From contig NZ_PTPZ01000005.1 of assembly GCF_002943105.1 (NCBI RefSeq), forward strand, positions 1 through 64,000: DNA of 64,000 bases. Reading direction: 5' to 3'. The stretch is from Cloacibacterium normanense (lineage in GTDB: Bacteria; Bacteroidota; Bacteroidia; Flavobacteriales; Weeksellaceae). Below, in pieces: positions 1 to 8,533 of the stretch. Every line of letters begins with the position of its first letter. Positions within the stretch are counted from its first letter, which is position 1. The position numbers and the translations under genes are program-made. The notes below the pieces were generated by a model. It searched no databases and was not told the origin of the DNA. It saw nothing but the letters and a program-made list of their open reading frames with translations.

Positions 1-44
1 ATGTTGAACTAAACCTTCGGTAGCTTTCTCAGCGCTATATTTAG

Positions 45-52
45 TTACTTTG
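45..52 (+). promoter_or_regulatory. Candidate -7 box (TTACTTTG) in the IS left end
   Basis: TTACTTTG differs in one base from the Bacteroidota TAnnTTTG box. The repeated end at 6347-6354 has the exact form TAACTTTG. It lies about 25 nt before the recombinase ATG at 77. No clear -33 TTG was found. Confidence 0.35.
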
Positions 53-76
53 TAAAACTAATTAAAAATCAGTAAA

Positions 77-1026
77 ATGGCAACAAAAAAAAGAGTGTAG
101 AAGAGCTTAGAGAAAACAAGATCATCAATCAGGCAAAGCGCGAAGTTCCGGGATTTGCGGAGCTTTTGCATAGGTTTGAACGTACGGTTTCTGTATTGGG
201 AAGAAGCCAAAGTACCTTTCAAAATTACTCCAGACACGTCGCTGCGGTGTCGCTACATTTCGGAAAAATTCCTACAGAATTGGATCCCGAGCAAATTCAC
301 GATTACCTTTTTTACCTTCAGAAAAAATCAAAATCACCTTCACAGTCGTATTTTAAACACACCGTTTACGGACTTCGATTTCTGCTTAAATCGGAAGGTT
401 TGAGCTATGATTATTTGAGTCTTCCGGAAATTAAAAGAGAGAAAAAACTGCCTGTAGTGCTTAGTAAACAGGAGGTTTGGCAGATGTTGTCCGGCTGTAA
501 ACTTTTAAAACATAAAATTTTGATCGGCATTCTTTACGGCTGCGGATTGCGCTGTATGGAAGTTCGAAATCTCCGTTTGTGCGACTTAGATTTTGGTCGA
601 AAACAACTCAAAGTGGTTCAGGGAAAAGGCAAAAAAGACCGCTATTTACCACTTTCCGAACATCTGATTCGTGGGCTCAAAAAGTATATCGAAGCGGAAA
701 AACCGGAAGATTATCTCTTTGGAGAACCTCGTGGAGGGCGTGCTGGTGGCGATTTCGATTCCCGTTACTCCCAGCGCGGCGTTCAGTGGGCGGTAAAACA
801 GGCATCAAAAACGGCAAACATCCTGAAAGAAGTGAGTGTTCATACGCTTCGTCACAGTTTTGCGACGCATCTTCTGGAAGATGGGATGGATATTTTGAGC
901 ATCAAAAATCTTCTCGGTCACGAAAGTATTGATACGACGCTGGTTTATCTTCAAATTGCCCAGCTTTCAACCCAAAAACTCTTTTCACCGCTCGATACCC
1001 TTTTTTCAGAATTTGGGAAGAAATGA
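77..1026 (+). CDS. Tyrosine recombinase of the IS91-like element (apparent -1 frameshift at an A-run)
   Basis: Phage-integrase-family recombinase, probably an accessory function in transposition. The catalytic set is visible: Arg in CGLRCMEV, HxLR in VHTLRHSFATH, and the LGHESIDTTLVY segment with the terminal Tyr. The open frame begins only at a TTG (166), but coding sequence clearly continues upstream as SVEELRENK. It joins an ATG at 77 (MATKK) only through a -1 shift on A8 (85-92), where codons read A_AAA_AAA. The diverged copy at 6384 has the same arrangement. Programmed frameshifting, transcriptional slippage or a homopolymer error could explain it. It overlaps the transposase start by 4 nt. 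Confidence 0.75.
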
Positions 1027-2213
1027 GCGGTTTTAAAACCTCAAAAAAACAGTCAGTTCAACCTCAATCTCAACCTCAATACGAAGTCGCCGATGTTTTA
1101 AACAAATTAGGTTCAAAATTGGAAGATTTAGGACTTAATTCTTGGCAGTTAAGAACTTTATTTGCCTTAAAAAAGTGCAGAACTTCGGCTTTGGGCGGTC
1201 ATATCGATGCTTGTGATGAATGTGGAAATGTAAGCATCAGTTACAACTCCTGCCGAAACCGTCATTGCCCAAAATGTCAGAGCAAAAACCGAGAGCAATG
1301 GATTGAAAATCGGGAAACCGAACTGCTTCCGGTACCTTATTTCCACGTGGTTTTTACGCTTCCTGATGTATTGAACAAAACCGCGCTTCACGAGCCCAAA
1401 ATGTTGTACGATTTTTTATTTGAATCTGCCTGGGAAACGCTTCAAACGTTTGGTGAAAATCGAGGTTTAAAAATGGGAATGATTGCTGTTTTGCACACTT
1501 GGGGACAGAATCTGAGCCTTCATCCACATTTGCACTGCATTGTTCCGGGCGGTGGTGTGGATGAAAGCGGAGCTTGGAAAAACATCAGAAGTGACGGTAA
1601 ATTTTTGTTTTCTGTAAAGGCTTTGAGCAAAGTTTTCAGGGCTAAATTTTGTGAGAAACTGAAAGCTAATTTAAAGGATAAATTCAATGAAAATCAAGAA
1701 AATGAATACGAAAAAATCAGGCAAAGTCTGTGGGAAAAACCTTGGGTAGTTTACGCCAAAAAGCCTTTTGGAAGCCCAAAATCGGTGGTGGAATATTTGG
1801 GTCGTTATTCCCACAAAATCGCAGTCAGCAACCAGAGAATCAGAAAAATTGATGCGGAGACGGTCACTTTTTCTTACAAAGATTACCGCCAAAAAGGCAT
1901 CAAAAAGCAGATGGTTTTGAGCCACGAGGAGTTTATCCGCCGTTTTGCGATGCATATTTTGCCGAAAAGATTTGTGAAAATCCGTCATTATGGTTTGTTG
2001 AGCTCTACCTGGAAGCGTGAAAAACTCAAAATTTTGCAACAAAAATTAGGTATTCAAACCAAAGAAAAGCCCCTTTCTAAAGTTTTTCAGCCGAAATGTC
2101 GTTGTTGTAAAGTTGGAAATCTTGTGACGATTGCCACGTTCGATCTTCGAGGTCCGCCACAATGGTTTTTGGAGATGAGCCGAAATTTACCTGCTCCTAA
2201 ATCTGCATTTTAA
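1023..2213 (+). CDS. IS91-family Y2 (HUH) transposase
   Basis: Rolling-circle transposase of 396 aa, the normal length for the family. An N-terminal zinc-binding region has CDECGNV and CRNRHCPKC. The HUH motif is seen in HPHLHCIVPGGG (about residue 165) and the tyrosine pair in EYLGRY (about residue 258). A C-terminal CxxC-like group (PKCRCCKVGN) is also present. The ATG overlaps the recombinase stop, so the two genes are probably translationally coupled. It appears intact. Confidence 0.92.
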   Translation: MSGFKTSKKQSVQPQSQPQYEVADVLNKLGSKLEDLGLNSWQLRTLFALKKCRTSALGGHIDACDECGNVSISYNSCRNRHCPKCQSKNREQWIENRETELLPVPYFHVVFTLPDVLNKTALHEPKMLYDFLFESAWETLQTFGENRGLKMGMIAVLHTWGQNLSLHPHLHCIVPGGGVDESGAWKNIRSDGKFLFSVKALSKVFRAKFCEKLKANLKDKFNENQENEYEKIRQSLWEKPWVVYAKKPFGSPKSVVEYLGRYSHKIAVSNQRIRKIDAETVTFSYKDYRQKGIKKQMVLSHEEFIRRFAMHILPKRFVKIRHYGLLSSTWKREKLKILQQKLGIQTKEKPLSKVFQPKCRCCKVGNLVTIATFDLRGPPQWFLEMSRNLPAPKSAF

Positions 2214-2301
2214 AAGATTTGGGTAAGGGAAATTATGCCCCAACGTGAAGGAAAACACGATAAAACCAAGAAAAACTCGCCAAAAACGAATGCCTAAAAA
2301 A

Positions 2302-2322
2302 AAGAGAACGTCCTGTTCTCTT
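2302..2322. terminator. Hairpin after the IS91 transposase
   Basis: Perfect 8-bp arms AAGAGAAC (2302-2309) and GTTCTCTT (2315-2322) with a 5-nt loop, preceded by an A-run. Probably a terminator at the end of the transposase transcript; it lacks a strong T-run on the plus strand, so it may act on the other strand. Confidence 0.45.
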
Positions 2323-2343
2323 GAAATATTTTCTAAAAACTTT

Positions 2344-2430
2344 ACGATAAACCCATAGTGTTGAAAAAGCTCCCGAAGCTTCCGTTCAACAGGAGTTTCA
2401 TTGTTGGCTCTTCGAGCCCAACGAAACTCT
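2344..2430 (+). repeat. Right (ter-like) end of the IS91-like element
   Basis: Starts ACGATAAACCCATAGTGTTG and shares CTCCCGAAGCTTCCGTT with 6210-6300. A GTTGGCTC/GAGCCCAAC hairpin (one bulge) sits at 2403-2422. This is the subterminal structure expected of an IS91-type 3' end. Nothing coding is seen in 2214-2740. Confidence 0.6.
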
Positions 2431-2737
2431 GGTTATTGTACGCAGTGTTTTTATTCACTCCGACTTGCCATGAAGTAACCAAATCGATTGTAAAAAATCT
2501 TCGAAATCTCTTTTTGCATTTTTTATTCACGCAGAAGATTCAAAAATGCAAAAAGTGATTATTACAATCATTTTGTTTTGATATCCAATATCTTTTATGG
2601 CATTAAGAAAAGGGAAAGGCTTGGAAATGCGATAAAAGATATTTTTTGCGGCATGAAGTCAATTTTTAGAGATGATCAAATCACAACGAAATAAAATCTT
2701 AAAAAAAATGCCAAATTTTGAATTTATGCGCGACCCC

Positions 2738-2884
2738 ACAACATTGCGTACAACGGCCGAGTATTGGCGATGGTGGGGCATTTGAAAAACGTCAACTCAA
2801 CATTTGCACAAATGTTCAATAGAATAACAAATGTTGAGTTTACAACTGTCAGCCCCACTATTGCCAATACTATGTTGTGCGTTC
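2738..2884. repeat. Long nested palindrome, attC-like, downstream of the MFS gene
   Basis: Outer arms are GCGTACAAC (2747-2755) against GTTGTGCGT (2874-2882). Middle arms are 2761-2779 and 2852-2870 (19 bp, two mismatches). Inner arms AACTCAACATTTG (2794-2806) and CAAATGTTGAGTT (2828-2840) are perfect, 13 bp. Read on the minus strand the order is MFS stop, CGCACAAC, long stem, GTTGTACGC. That is like the R''-stem-R' order of an integron attC site, and the core GTTGTRC is one base off GTTRRRY. A GTTGTGCG copy also lies just upstream of the MFS gene (about 4139-4147). It could instead be a simple terminator or RNA hairpin. Confidence 0.6.
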
Positions 2885-2902
2885 GTGCTTTTGTTCATTC
2901 AA

Positions 2903-4090
2903 CTATGAGTTATTATTATTCATATTGATAAATAGCAGAAATCCACAAATCATTAGTATTGTAGCAATTCCAAACACAGTTGCTTTGTTGTAACTATAAA
3001 TTGCGGCTGCTCCAAGCGGAACTAATACATGATATAAAGCCTGCAAACTTTGGCTTGTTCCTTGTAGCAGTCCTTGCTTATCTTCTGTAACAGTGTTGGA
3101 AAGCCTTGCATTATATGAGGGGTCAAATAAGCCTTCTCCTAACACAATACAGGCAACAGCTCCTACAATAAAAAATACAGAAGTGATAAATGCACTTATA
3201 AATAGCAACCCAAGTCCTACAACAAGTCCAAGCAAACCAATAATGCCAACGGTTTGTTCGCTATACTTTTTTAGCATTTGAGGTAGGATGATTACTCGAG
3301 AAAGAATATCGCAAATACCTACTAGAACAAAAACACCACCAATGAATTCTGGCCCCCACTTAAAAACATCTTTAAGAAAAATACTGGCATTAAATTGCCA
3401 TATTCCTAAACCGATATAAAAAAACGCTCCCATAATGATTAAGCTTTTGGCAGTCTTGATAGAGAATATTTCTTTTAAGTGGGTGAATGTGTTAAAACTT
3501 TTCCATGTAATCTGTTTAGTGCGTTTCTCCGTTGTTAGTGATTCTGGAACGAAAATAAAAATACAAGCTATTGAAATAAAAGTAATAATAGCAGTCACAT
3601 AAAAAGGCAATGTGATGGATTTCGCTCCAAGAAGTCCACCAATTGCAGGTCCCACCATAAACCCAAGTCCATTAGCTCCGCCCAAATATCCAAACCATTT
3701 TCCTCTTTCATGTGGTTCTGTGGTGTCTGAAATATATGCAAATAAAGCACTCTGGTTGCCTGCCGTAATACCATCAATAATTCTACCTAAAAAAAGTATC
3801 CAAAGAGCACCACCTATACCAAGCAATAAATAGCCAATAACTGAACCCAAAAGGCTTATAAGCAATATCGGTTTTCGCCCAAACCTATCGCTTAAAGTAC
3901 CAAAAATGGGTGCTGCAAAAAACTGACAAATAGCAAATATTGAAACTAACAAACTCATAGTTGCTGCAATTTTCGTATTGGCAACATATTTCTCTAATAG
4001 AAATGGAAAGAGCGGAAGTACAATGGTCATCCCAATTGCATTGAGTATTGTAATTCCAACTATAAACCAAAGGTTTTTCTTATTTTGCAT
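2903..4090 (-). CDS. MFS drug efflux transporter (DHA1, TetA-like)
   Basis: 395 aa with about 12 hydrophobic segments, the usual size of DHA1 antiporters. The family motif A is present between TM2 and TM3 (GTLSDRFGRKP, about residue 64), and GPAIGG resembles motif C in TM5. These antiporters export drugs such as tetracyclines or other hydrophobic compounds in exchange for protons; the substrate cannot be read from sequence. It is a lone gene with its own promoter, facing the integrase at 4340 and followed by an attC-like palindrome, which suggests mobile cargo. Not specifically assignable to a named tet gene. Confidence 0.85.
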   Translation of the reverse strand: MQNKKNLWFIVGITILNAIGMTIVLPLFPFLLEKYVANTKIAATMSLLVSIFAICQFFAAPIFGTLSDRFGRKPILLISLLGSVIGYLLLGIGGALWILFLGRIIDGITAGNQSALFAYISDTTEPHERGKWFGYLGGANGLGFMVGPAIGGLLGAKSITLPFYVTAIITFISIACIFIFVPESLTTEKRTKQITWKSFNTFTHLKEIFSIKTAKSLIIMGAFFYIGLGIWQFNASIFLKDVFKWGPEFIGGVFVLVGICDILSRVIILPQMLKKYSEQTVGIIGLLGLVVGLGLLFISAFITSVFFIVGAVACIVLGEGLFDPSYNARLSNTVTEDKQGLLQGTSQSLQALYHVLVPLGAAAIYSYNKATVFGIATILMICGFLLFINMNNNNS

Positions 4091-4150
4091 TAATTTTATT
4101 CGTTAGTTTTTAAATTCACGTGTAGGTTGGTTCGCATGACGCACAACACT

Positions 4151-4158
4151 CAAATATA
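4151..4158 (-). promoter_or_regulatory. -7 box for the MFS gene
   Basis: On the minus strand the sequence reads TATATTTG, an exact TAnnTTTG box, about 60 nt before the MFS start. Transcription would begin at about 4144, right at the GTTGTGCG motif. The promoter would therefore lie outside a putative cassette, as the Pc promoter does in integrons. Confidence 0.55.
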
Positions 4159-4269
4159 TGAATATTTATGAATCAAGCATCATAAAATCGTAATTTTTTT
4201 TGAATCTTTATTAAGTATTTGTATATTAATATTTTATAGCTATATTTGGATTGCGTATTTTAAATTATT

Positions 4270-4292
4270 GGCGGCGGATAACATCCAACGCC
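4270..4292. promoter_or_regulatory. Dyad upstream of the second integrase
   Basis: Ten-nt arms GGCGGCGGAT and ATCCAACGCC with a 3-nt loop and two mismatches, in an otherwise AT-rich gap between the divergent MFS and integrase genes. It could be a recombinase binding site or an operator. Nothing else is evident in 4091-4339 apart from the MFS promoter. Confidence 0.35.
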
Positions 4293-4339
4293 ATCTGATT
4301 TTAGCTTTTTTTAATATATAAAAAATACGCAGTGGTGGT

Positions 4340-5410
4340 ATGGATTTTTCAGACAAAAGATTTCAGTTTTCCTCCGGAACTCACAACGGCTCCAACGTTA
4401 TTTGGGTGCAGTTTGAAAAAGACCGGCAGCTCATTTCCTTTCTGCGCGAACACACAAAAGCACGGTGGTCCGCCTCACAAAAAAAATGGTATGTTACCGA
4501 TAACAGGCACTACCGCAAACTTTTTGGGCTGCCCGAGAAAATAACCGGCAAGGCAGTACTCTCCAAAATTCACCTTGTCAATTTGCCGGAGTTCCAGCGT
4601 TTCCAGGAACATCTCCTGCTGAAGCGGTACAGTCAAAATACCTTACGCACTTACAGCATAGAATTTGCACAGTTGCTCTACATCCTAAAAAGTTATCCCG
4701 TGCAGGAGCTTTCTCCCGAACGTTTGCGGTCTTATTTCCTCTACTGCCACGAAAAACTGAAACTCTCGGAAAGCGAAATCCACAGCCGCATGAATGCCGT
4801 AAAGTTTTATTTTGAGCAAGTGCTCCACCGCCAAAAAATGTTTTTCGACATTCCGCGCCCAAAGAAAAAGCTGCTGCTTCCCAAAATGCTCAGCAAAGCT
4901 GAAATCAAGAAAATAATAGCTGCCACACTAAATCTCAAACATTCACTTGTTCTGAAAGTGTGTTACGGCATGGGGCTCCGTGTGAGTGAAGTGGTAGCGT
5001 TAAAACTTTCCGATATCGACAGTGCGGAAATGCTGGTGCGCATCGAACAGGGGAAAGGTAAAAAAGACCGCATCGCCGTACTTCCCCAAAGCTTACTGCC
5101 CGAATTGCGGGAATATTACCTGAGCTACCGCCCAAAGGTTTACCTTTTCGAGGGTAAAGAAGGCGAGGCATATTCTGTACGGTCTGCGCAGGCGGTATTT
5201 AGGAAGGCGATGGAAAAGGCAGGCATTCGCAAGAAAGTCGGTATTCACGGATTGCGCCACAGTTTTGCCACTCACTTAATGGAAACAGGAACCGATATCC
5301 GCTTTATTCAGGAGCTCCTTGGGCATAATTCCATTAAAACCACCCAAATCTACACGCATGTGACAGACCTTTCAAAGTCCAGGATAAAAAGTCCGCTGGA
5401 TTCTTTATAA
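4340..5410 (+). CDS. Tyrosine recombinase/integrase (XerC/D-like, long N-terminus)
   Basis: 356-aa site-specific recombinase. The first ~80 residues (with WSASQKKWYVTDN) form an extra N-terminal region, followed by a core-binding domain (YSQNTLRTY) and the catalytic domain. Catalytic residues seen: Arg in GMGLRVSEV (about 214), HxLR in HGLRHSFATH (about 303-306), and the LGHNSIKTTQIY Tyr near residue 338. It lacks the extra alpha-helical insert characteristic of integron IntI. It is divergent from the MFS gene, as intI is from its cassettes, but the family link is to general XerC/D-like proteins. The 3' end abuts a repeat that flanks the GNAT gene. Confidence 0.88.
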   Translation: MDFSDKRFQFSSGTHNGSNVIWVQFEKDRQLISFLREHTKARWSASQKKWYVTDNRHYRKLFGLPEKITGKAVLSKIHLVNLPEFQRFQEHLLLKRYSQNTLRTYSIEFAQLLYILKSYPVQELSPERLRSYFLYCHEKLKLSESEIHSRMNAVKFYFEQVLHRQKMFFDIPRPKKKLLLPKMLSKAEIKKIIAATLNLKHSLVLKVCYGMGLRVSEVVALKLSDIDSAEMLVRIEQGKGKKDRIAVLPQSLLPELREYYLSYRPKVYLFEGKEGEAYSVRSAQAVFRKAMEKAGIRKKVGIHGLRHSFATHLMETGTDIRFIQELLGHNSIKTTQIYTHVTDLSKSRIKSPLDSL

Positions 5411-5411
5411 T

Positions 5412-5442
5412 TTTTTTCTAAAACGGCTGTTCTTTCCTGTTT
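5412..5442. repeat. Direct repeat flanking the GNAT gene (copy 1)
   Basis: 31-nt imperfect direct repeat with 5936-5966 (26 of 31 identical by eye), core CTGTTCTTTCCTG versus CTGTTCTTCCCTG. The two copies bracket the acetyltransferase gene almost exactly, beginning right after the integrase stop. Confidence 0.5.
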
Positions 5443-5911
5443 AAAAGTGTTTCTCCATTTTGATATTTGCTCTTTCGTAAACTCCACTTTCAAGTTCAAC
5501 TTCTTCAAACCCATATTTTCTAAATAAATGAATAGCCGATTGCAACGTTGTGTTTGAGTATAAAATAAGTATCGTTATTTGTTTTTGTTTGGCAATATTT
5601 AAGCAATGTTCAATCAATATTGTCCCAATACCGTGTCCCTGTGCTTTGTCGCTGACAGCCAATTTACCTAATTCGTAAACCGTTTCACTTTTCTTTAACA
5701 GTGAGGCTGTACCAACAATTTCACCATTGAGTTTAGCATAATAAATATGGCCGCCTTTGTCTATGATATGCTTTTGGGGATCTGAAAGTGATGCAACATC
5801 ACCTTCTTCTATACGAAAATATTTTTCAAGCCACTCGTAATTCAGTGTCTTAATTGGTACAGATAACTCTTCTGAAAATTCTATGATATCAACCACGTTT
5901 TTTTTACTCAT
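5441..5911 (-). CDS. GNAT family N-acetyltransferase
   Basis: 156 aa, the usual GNAT size. The acetyl-CoA pyrophosphate-binding motif A is seen as VSDKAQGHGIGTILIEH (Q/RxxGxG/A form) and the C-terminal motif B region as AIHLFRKYGFEEVE. Substrate unknown: it could acetylate a small molecule, a drug or a protein. It lies between near-identical 31-nt repeats next to a recombinase, so it may be a mobile cargo gene. No TAnnTTTG box was seen just upstream. Confidence 0.85.
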   Translation of the reverse strand: MSKKNVVDIIEFSEELSVPIKTLNYEWLEKYFRIEEGDVASLSDPQKHIIDKGGHIYYAKLNGEIVGTASLLKKSETVYELGKLAVSDKAQGHGIGTILIEHCLNIAKQKQITILILYSNTTLQSAIHLFRKYGFEEVELESGVYERANIKMEKHF

Positions 5912-5935
5912 TTGCCGGACAATTACATTTATAGA

Positions 5936-5966
5936 TTTTTTTTAAATCGACTGTTCTTCCCTGCTT
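5936..5966. repeat. Direct repeat flanking the GNAT gene (copy 2)
   Basis: Second copy of the imperfect repeat described at 5412. Between it and 6083 only AT-rich sequence is seen. Confidence 0.5.
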
Positions 5967-6083
5967 ACATCACTTCTTCCACAGTATAGATCCAATTTAA
6001 AACCAAAAATAAATTGGAGAAATAACAGATTTATTATAGATTTTTCTATTTTTTTAAAGAAATTAATAACTTAAAGATTCGCT

Positions 6084-6301
6084 GAACTAAAGCTTCGGCA
6101 GCTTTAACAACCGCATAAATCTGTCACTTTGTAAAGTTAACTAAAAAAGCCTAAACCGACCCAAAAAAGAGGTTCTTCCAGAAATCCTCTGTAAATCTCT
6201 AAAATCCTTCGCCGATAAACCCATAATGCTGAAAAAAAACTCCCGAAGCTTCCGTTAAATAGGGTATCACTGTTCGTTCTTCGCACGCAACAAGAACTTA
6301 G
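6084..6301 (+). mobile_element. Short IS91-like relic: both ends, no transposase
   Basis: A diverged left end (GCTGAACTAAAGCTTCGGCA) is followed after about 125 nt by a right end (CCGATAAACCCATAATGC through CTCCCGAAGCTTCCGTT). No recombinase or transposase sequence lies between. It is either an internal deletion derivative or a non-autonomous MITE-like element that the intact copy at 1-2430 could mobilise. Confidence 0.6.
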
Positions 6302-6440
6302 ATGTTGAACTAAACCTCCGGTAGCTTTTCCCATTTGCCGTTTTAGTAACTTTGTTTTTATTAACCTTTTAAAAACTCATGAAATGGCTACAAAAAAAAA
6401 TCTACGGAGGATTTAAGGACCAACTATATAGCTCCAACAG
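6302..6440 (+). pseudogene. Truncated IS91-like left end with start of recombinase gene
   Basis: Begins with the same ATGTTGAACTAAACCT sequence as window position 1. It continues to an ATG at 6384 and the start of the accessory recombinase: MATKK, an A9 run, then STEDLRTNY in the -1 frame, parallel to SVEELRENK in the copy at 77. Similarity is lost after about 6440. An exact -7 box TAACTTTG lies at 6347-6354. The zero frame stops after eight codons at a TAA. Confidence 0.6.
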
Positions 6441-6530
6441 ATAATTGTATTCATGATGGCTCCACAGTTAATACAAAGAGTTTAGATATTGTTATGACGT
6501 ATTTGGGACATTTTAAAATTTAATAATAAA

Positions 6531-7834
6531 TTGGAAAAGGAAAAAGACATATTAGACAATCTTGAACTACGTTCAGAAAACGTGCAGGATATTCTCACGC
6601 AGCCGCCACATTGGATGATTCGATGGGGAAACACGGTAATTTTCGTCATTCTCCTGATGGTTCTCTTGATGAGTTATGTAATTAAATATCCTGAGTTTAT
6701 ACCTGCCCCCATAGTCGTAACTTCCAAAAATCCACCTGAAAAACTTGAAGCAAGAACAAATTCTAAAATTGAAAAAATTTTAGTGAAAGATCATCAGTCT
6801 GTAAATAAAAATCAAGTCATGATGGTGCTTCAGTCAGCTGCTGATTACAAGGATATTCTAGCTCTAAAAGATATAGTTGATTCAATGTCATCATCACAAG
6901 TTCTCTACTTCCCTACTCAACAGGCATCAACCTTCAAACTTGGCGAAATACAGGGAGAATACAATAGTTTTGCAAAAGCATTGCAGGATGAAAAACTTTT
7001 TACTCGTCTTAAGCCCTATGCTCCTGAAAATATTGCAGCAAACCAAAGTCTTGGGGAATACAGGGCAAGGATTGCTACATTACAACAGCAGCGGAACTTA
7101 GAAGTTACAAAATTTGACCTTACCAAAAAAAATACTTGCGCTCCCAAGAATTGTTCAATCAAGGTGTAATTGCCGCGATGGAACTAGAAAATGAAAAAAC
7201 AAAATTTCTACAGGCAGAACAAAATTTGAAAAATATCAATATAACATTGTCACAGATGCAGGAAGCGGTTTCAAATCTAAATAAAACCAAAAGCGGTGCA
7301 TCAATAAATACTGAGAAAGATAAGATTACTTACAGCTCCCAAACGCTCCAATTATTTGAACAGCTAAGAAAATCACTGAGACAATGGGAACAAAATTATC
7401 TAATTTTTTCTTCAACAGAAGGAGTAGTTAGTTTCCAACAATTTTGGGGCGAGAACCAATTTGTAAAACCCGGTGATATTGTGATGTCTGTTCTACCCAA
7501 TGATAAGGAATTAGTTGTTGGTCGGATGTTGATTCCATCAGTGAATTCCGGTAAAGTTAAACCAAATCAAAAGGTTTTAGTAAAGCTTGATAATTACCGA
7601 TACCAAGAATATGGAATCGTTGAAGGCTAGGTCCAAAACATCTCTCTTACTCCAGATGATAAAGGGAACTATTATGTTGACGTTTTGCTTCCAAAAGGAT
7701 TGCGGACTTCTTTTGGGAAAAAGTTGCCATTTGACAGAGAACTCAAAGGAAGTGCCGAGATTGTCACCGAGGATTTAAGGCTAATTGAAAGGTTTTTCTA
7801 TCAGATCAGGAAATTGTTGGGGTATCAAGCTTGA
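6531..7834 (+). pseudogene. HlyD-family secretion protein, disrupted
   Basis: Periplasmic adaptor of type I/peptide exporters. The N-terminal half (TTG at 6531) has a cytoplasmic segment, one membrane segment (about residues 31-50) and the first lipoyl-like half. The reading frame shifts by one at an A8 run (7125-7132) and resumes as YLRSQELFNQGVIAAMELE. It continues to an in-frame TAG (7628-7630), after which homologous coding sequence runs on to a TGA (7832-7834). One frameshift plus one nonsense codon indicates a decayed gene. No partner ABC transporter is in the window. Its AT-rich codon use differs from the tra module. Confidence 0.8.
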
Positions 7835-7919
7835 TGTTTTTTTTGTAAAAAATAATTGTCAATGCTAAGATTTCTTACAGAAACTAGGAATCTCCGCGTA
7901 TTATTAGTGCAAATCCTCG

Positions 7920-8064
7920 CCAAACAAGCTCATCTTTTTCGAAAACCTACGTAATTTAACTACAGGTAATTTTTCAACTTGGGTAAATCAGGCACATCCC
8001 GACCACAACGCCGAGTAAAAAAGTCTACTTCTAACAGAGTCTGTTTCCGTATTTTTAACTTCCA
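7920..8064. repeat. Diverged ~145-bp direct repeat, copy 1
   Basis: Shares several blocks with 8300-8446 in the same order, such as CATCTTTTTC/TATCTTTTTC, GTAATTTA.CTACAGGT, GTAAATCA..CACATCC and TCCGTATTTTT..CTTCCA. It lies in about 970 bp of non-coding DNA (7835-8805) with no convincing gene. Confidence 0.6.
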
Positions 8065-8299
8065 AGATAAACCAATGCTAAAAATCTGAAAAAAAATCAT
8101 CTACAGAATTTTTCAGTCCTCGTAAATCGTCCAAATCTTCTGGTAAAATACGCACTCCTAAATAAACCACCTGCGAAAAAAAGACCCAGGTTCAGAATTA
8201 ACCAGTGTAAAACAGACCCATCCTCATTTTCCTAAACGATAAGCATTCTGACAAAAATTTCAATGATAAAAAGACACACCTTCCTTCAAAACCTGCACC

Positions 8300-8446
8300 A
8301 AATAAACTTATCTTTTTCAATAAGTTGGGTAATTTAGCTACAGGTTATCATGCAACCTGCGTAAATCAGCCACATCCTACTCGCAAACGTGGGTAGAAAA
8401 GTTACACCCTAAATCAGCCTGTTTTCCGTATTTTTTTCCTTCCAAA
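8300..8446. repeat. Diverged ~145-bp direct repeat, copy 2
   Basis: Partner of 7920-8064, with a repeat period of about 380 bp. Both copies carry a GTAAATCA block that also occurs in the palindrome at 35,776 next to tRNA-Glu. Confidence 0.6.
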
Positions 8447-8533
8447 GCAACTCTTTCATAAAAAACCGCAAAACAGCCCTAAAATAGCCATTCGAGGAAC
8501 CTTTTCAGACCTCTAAAAAAATCAGTAAACTTT

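Larger units (their letters stand above)
1..2430 (+). mobile_element. IS91-like element with accessory tyrosine recombinase
   Basis: The element holds two plus-strand genes, a tyrosine recombinase (77-1026) and a Y2 transposase (1023-2213), overlapping by 4 nt. The left end (1-60) recurs at 6302-6360 and, more diverged, at 6084-6140. The right end (about 2344-2430) recurs at 6210-6300. The right end contains a hairpin with arms at 2403-2410 and 2414-2422, as expected for the ter end of a rolling-circle IS91-type element. The left border may extend beyond the window. Element identity is clear from the transposase; the exact ends are inferred from the repeats. Confidence 0.8.

Noticed and set aside
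579..932. 117-aa ORF inside the first recombinase
   Set aside because: Lies wholly in another frame of a gene with full catalytic motifs.
2903..4090. Naming the MFS gene a specific tet resistance determinant
   Set aside because: Motifs fit DHA1 drug antiporters in general; sequence alone does not fix the substrate.
4340..5410. Calling the recombinase a true IntI integron integrase
   Set aside because: The IntI-specific insert near the third conserved patch is absent; only an integron-like layout is claimed.
7920..8446. CRISPR array
   Set aside because: Only two long diverged repeats about 380 bp apart; no short identical repeats with regular spacers, and no cas genes in the window.
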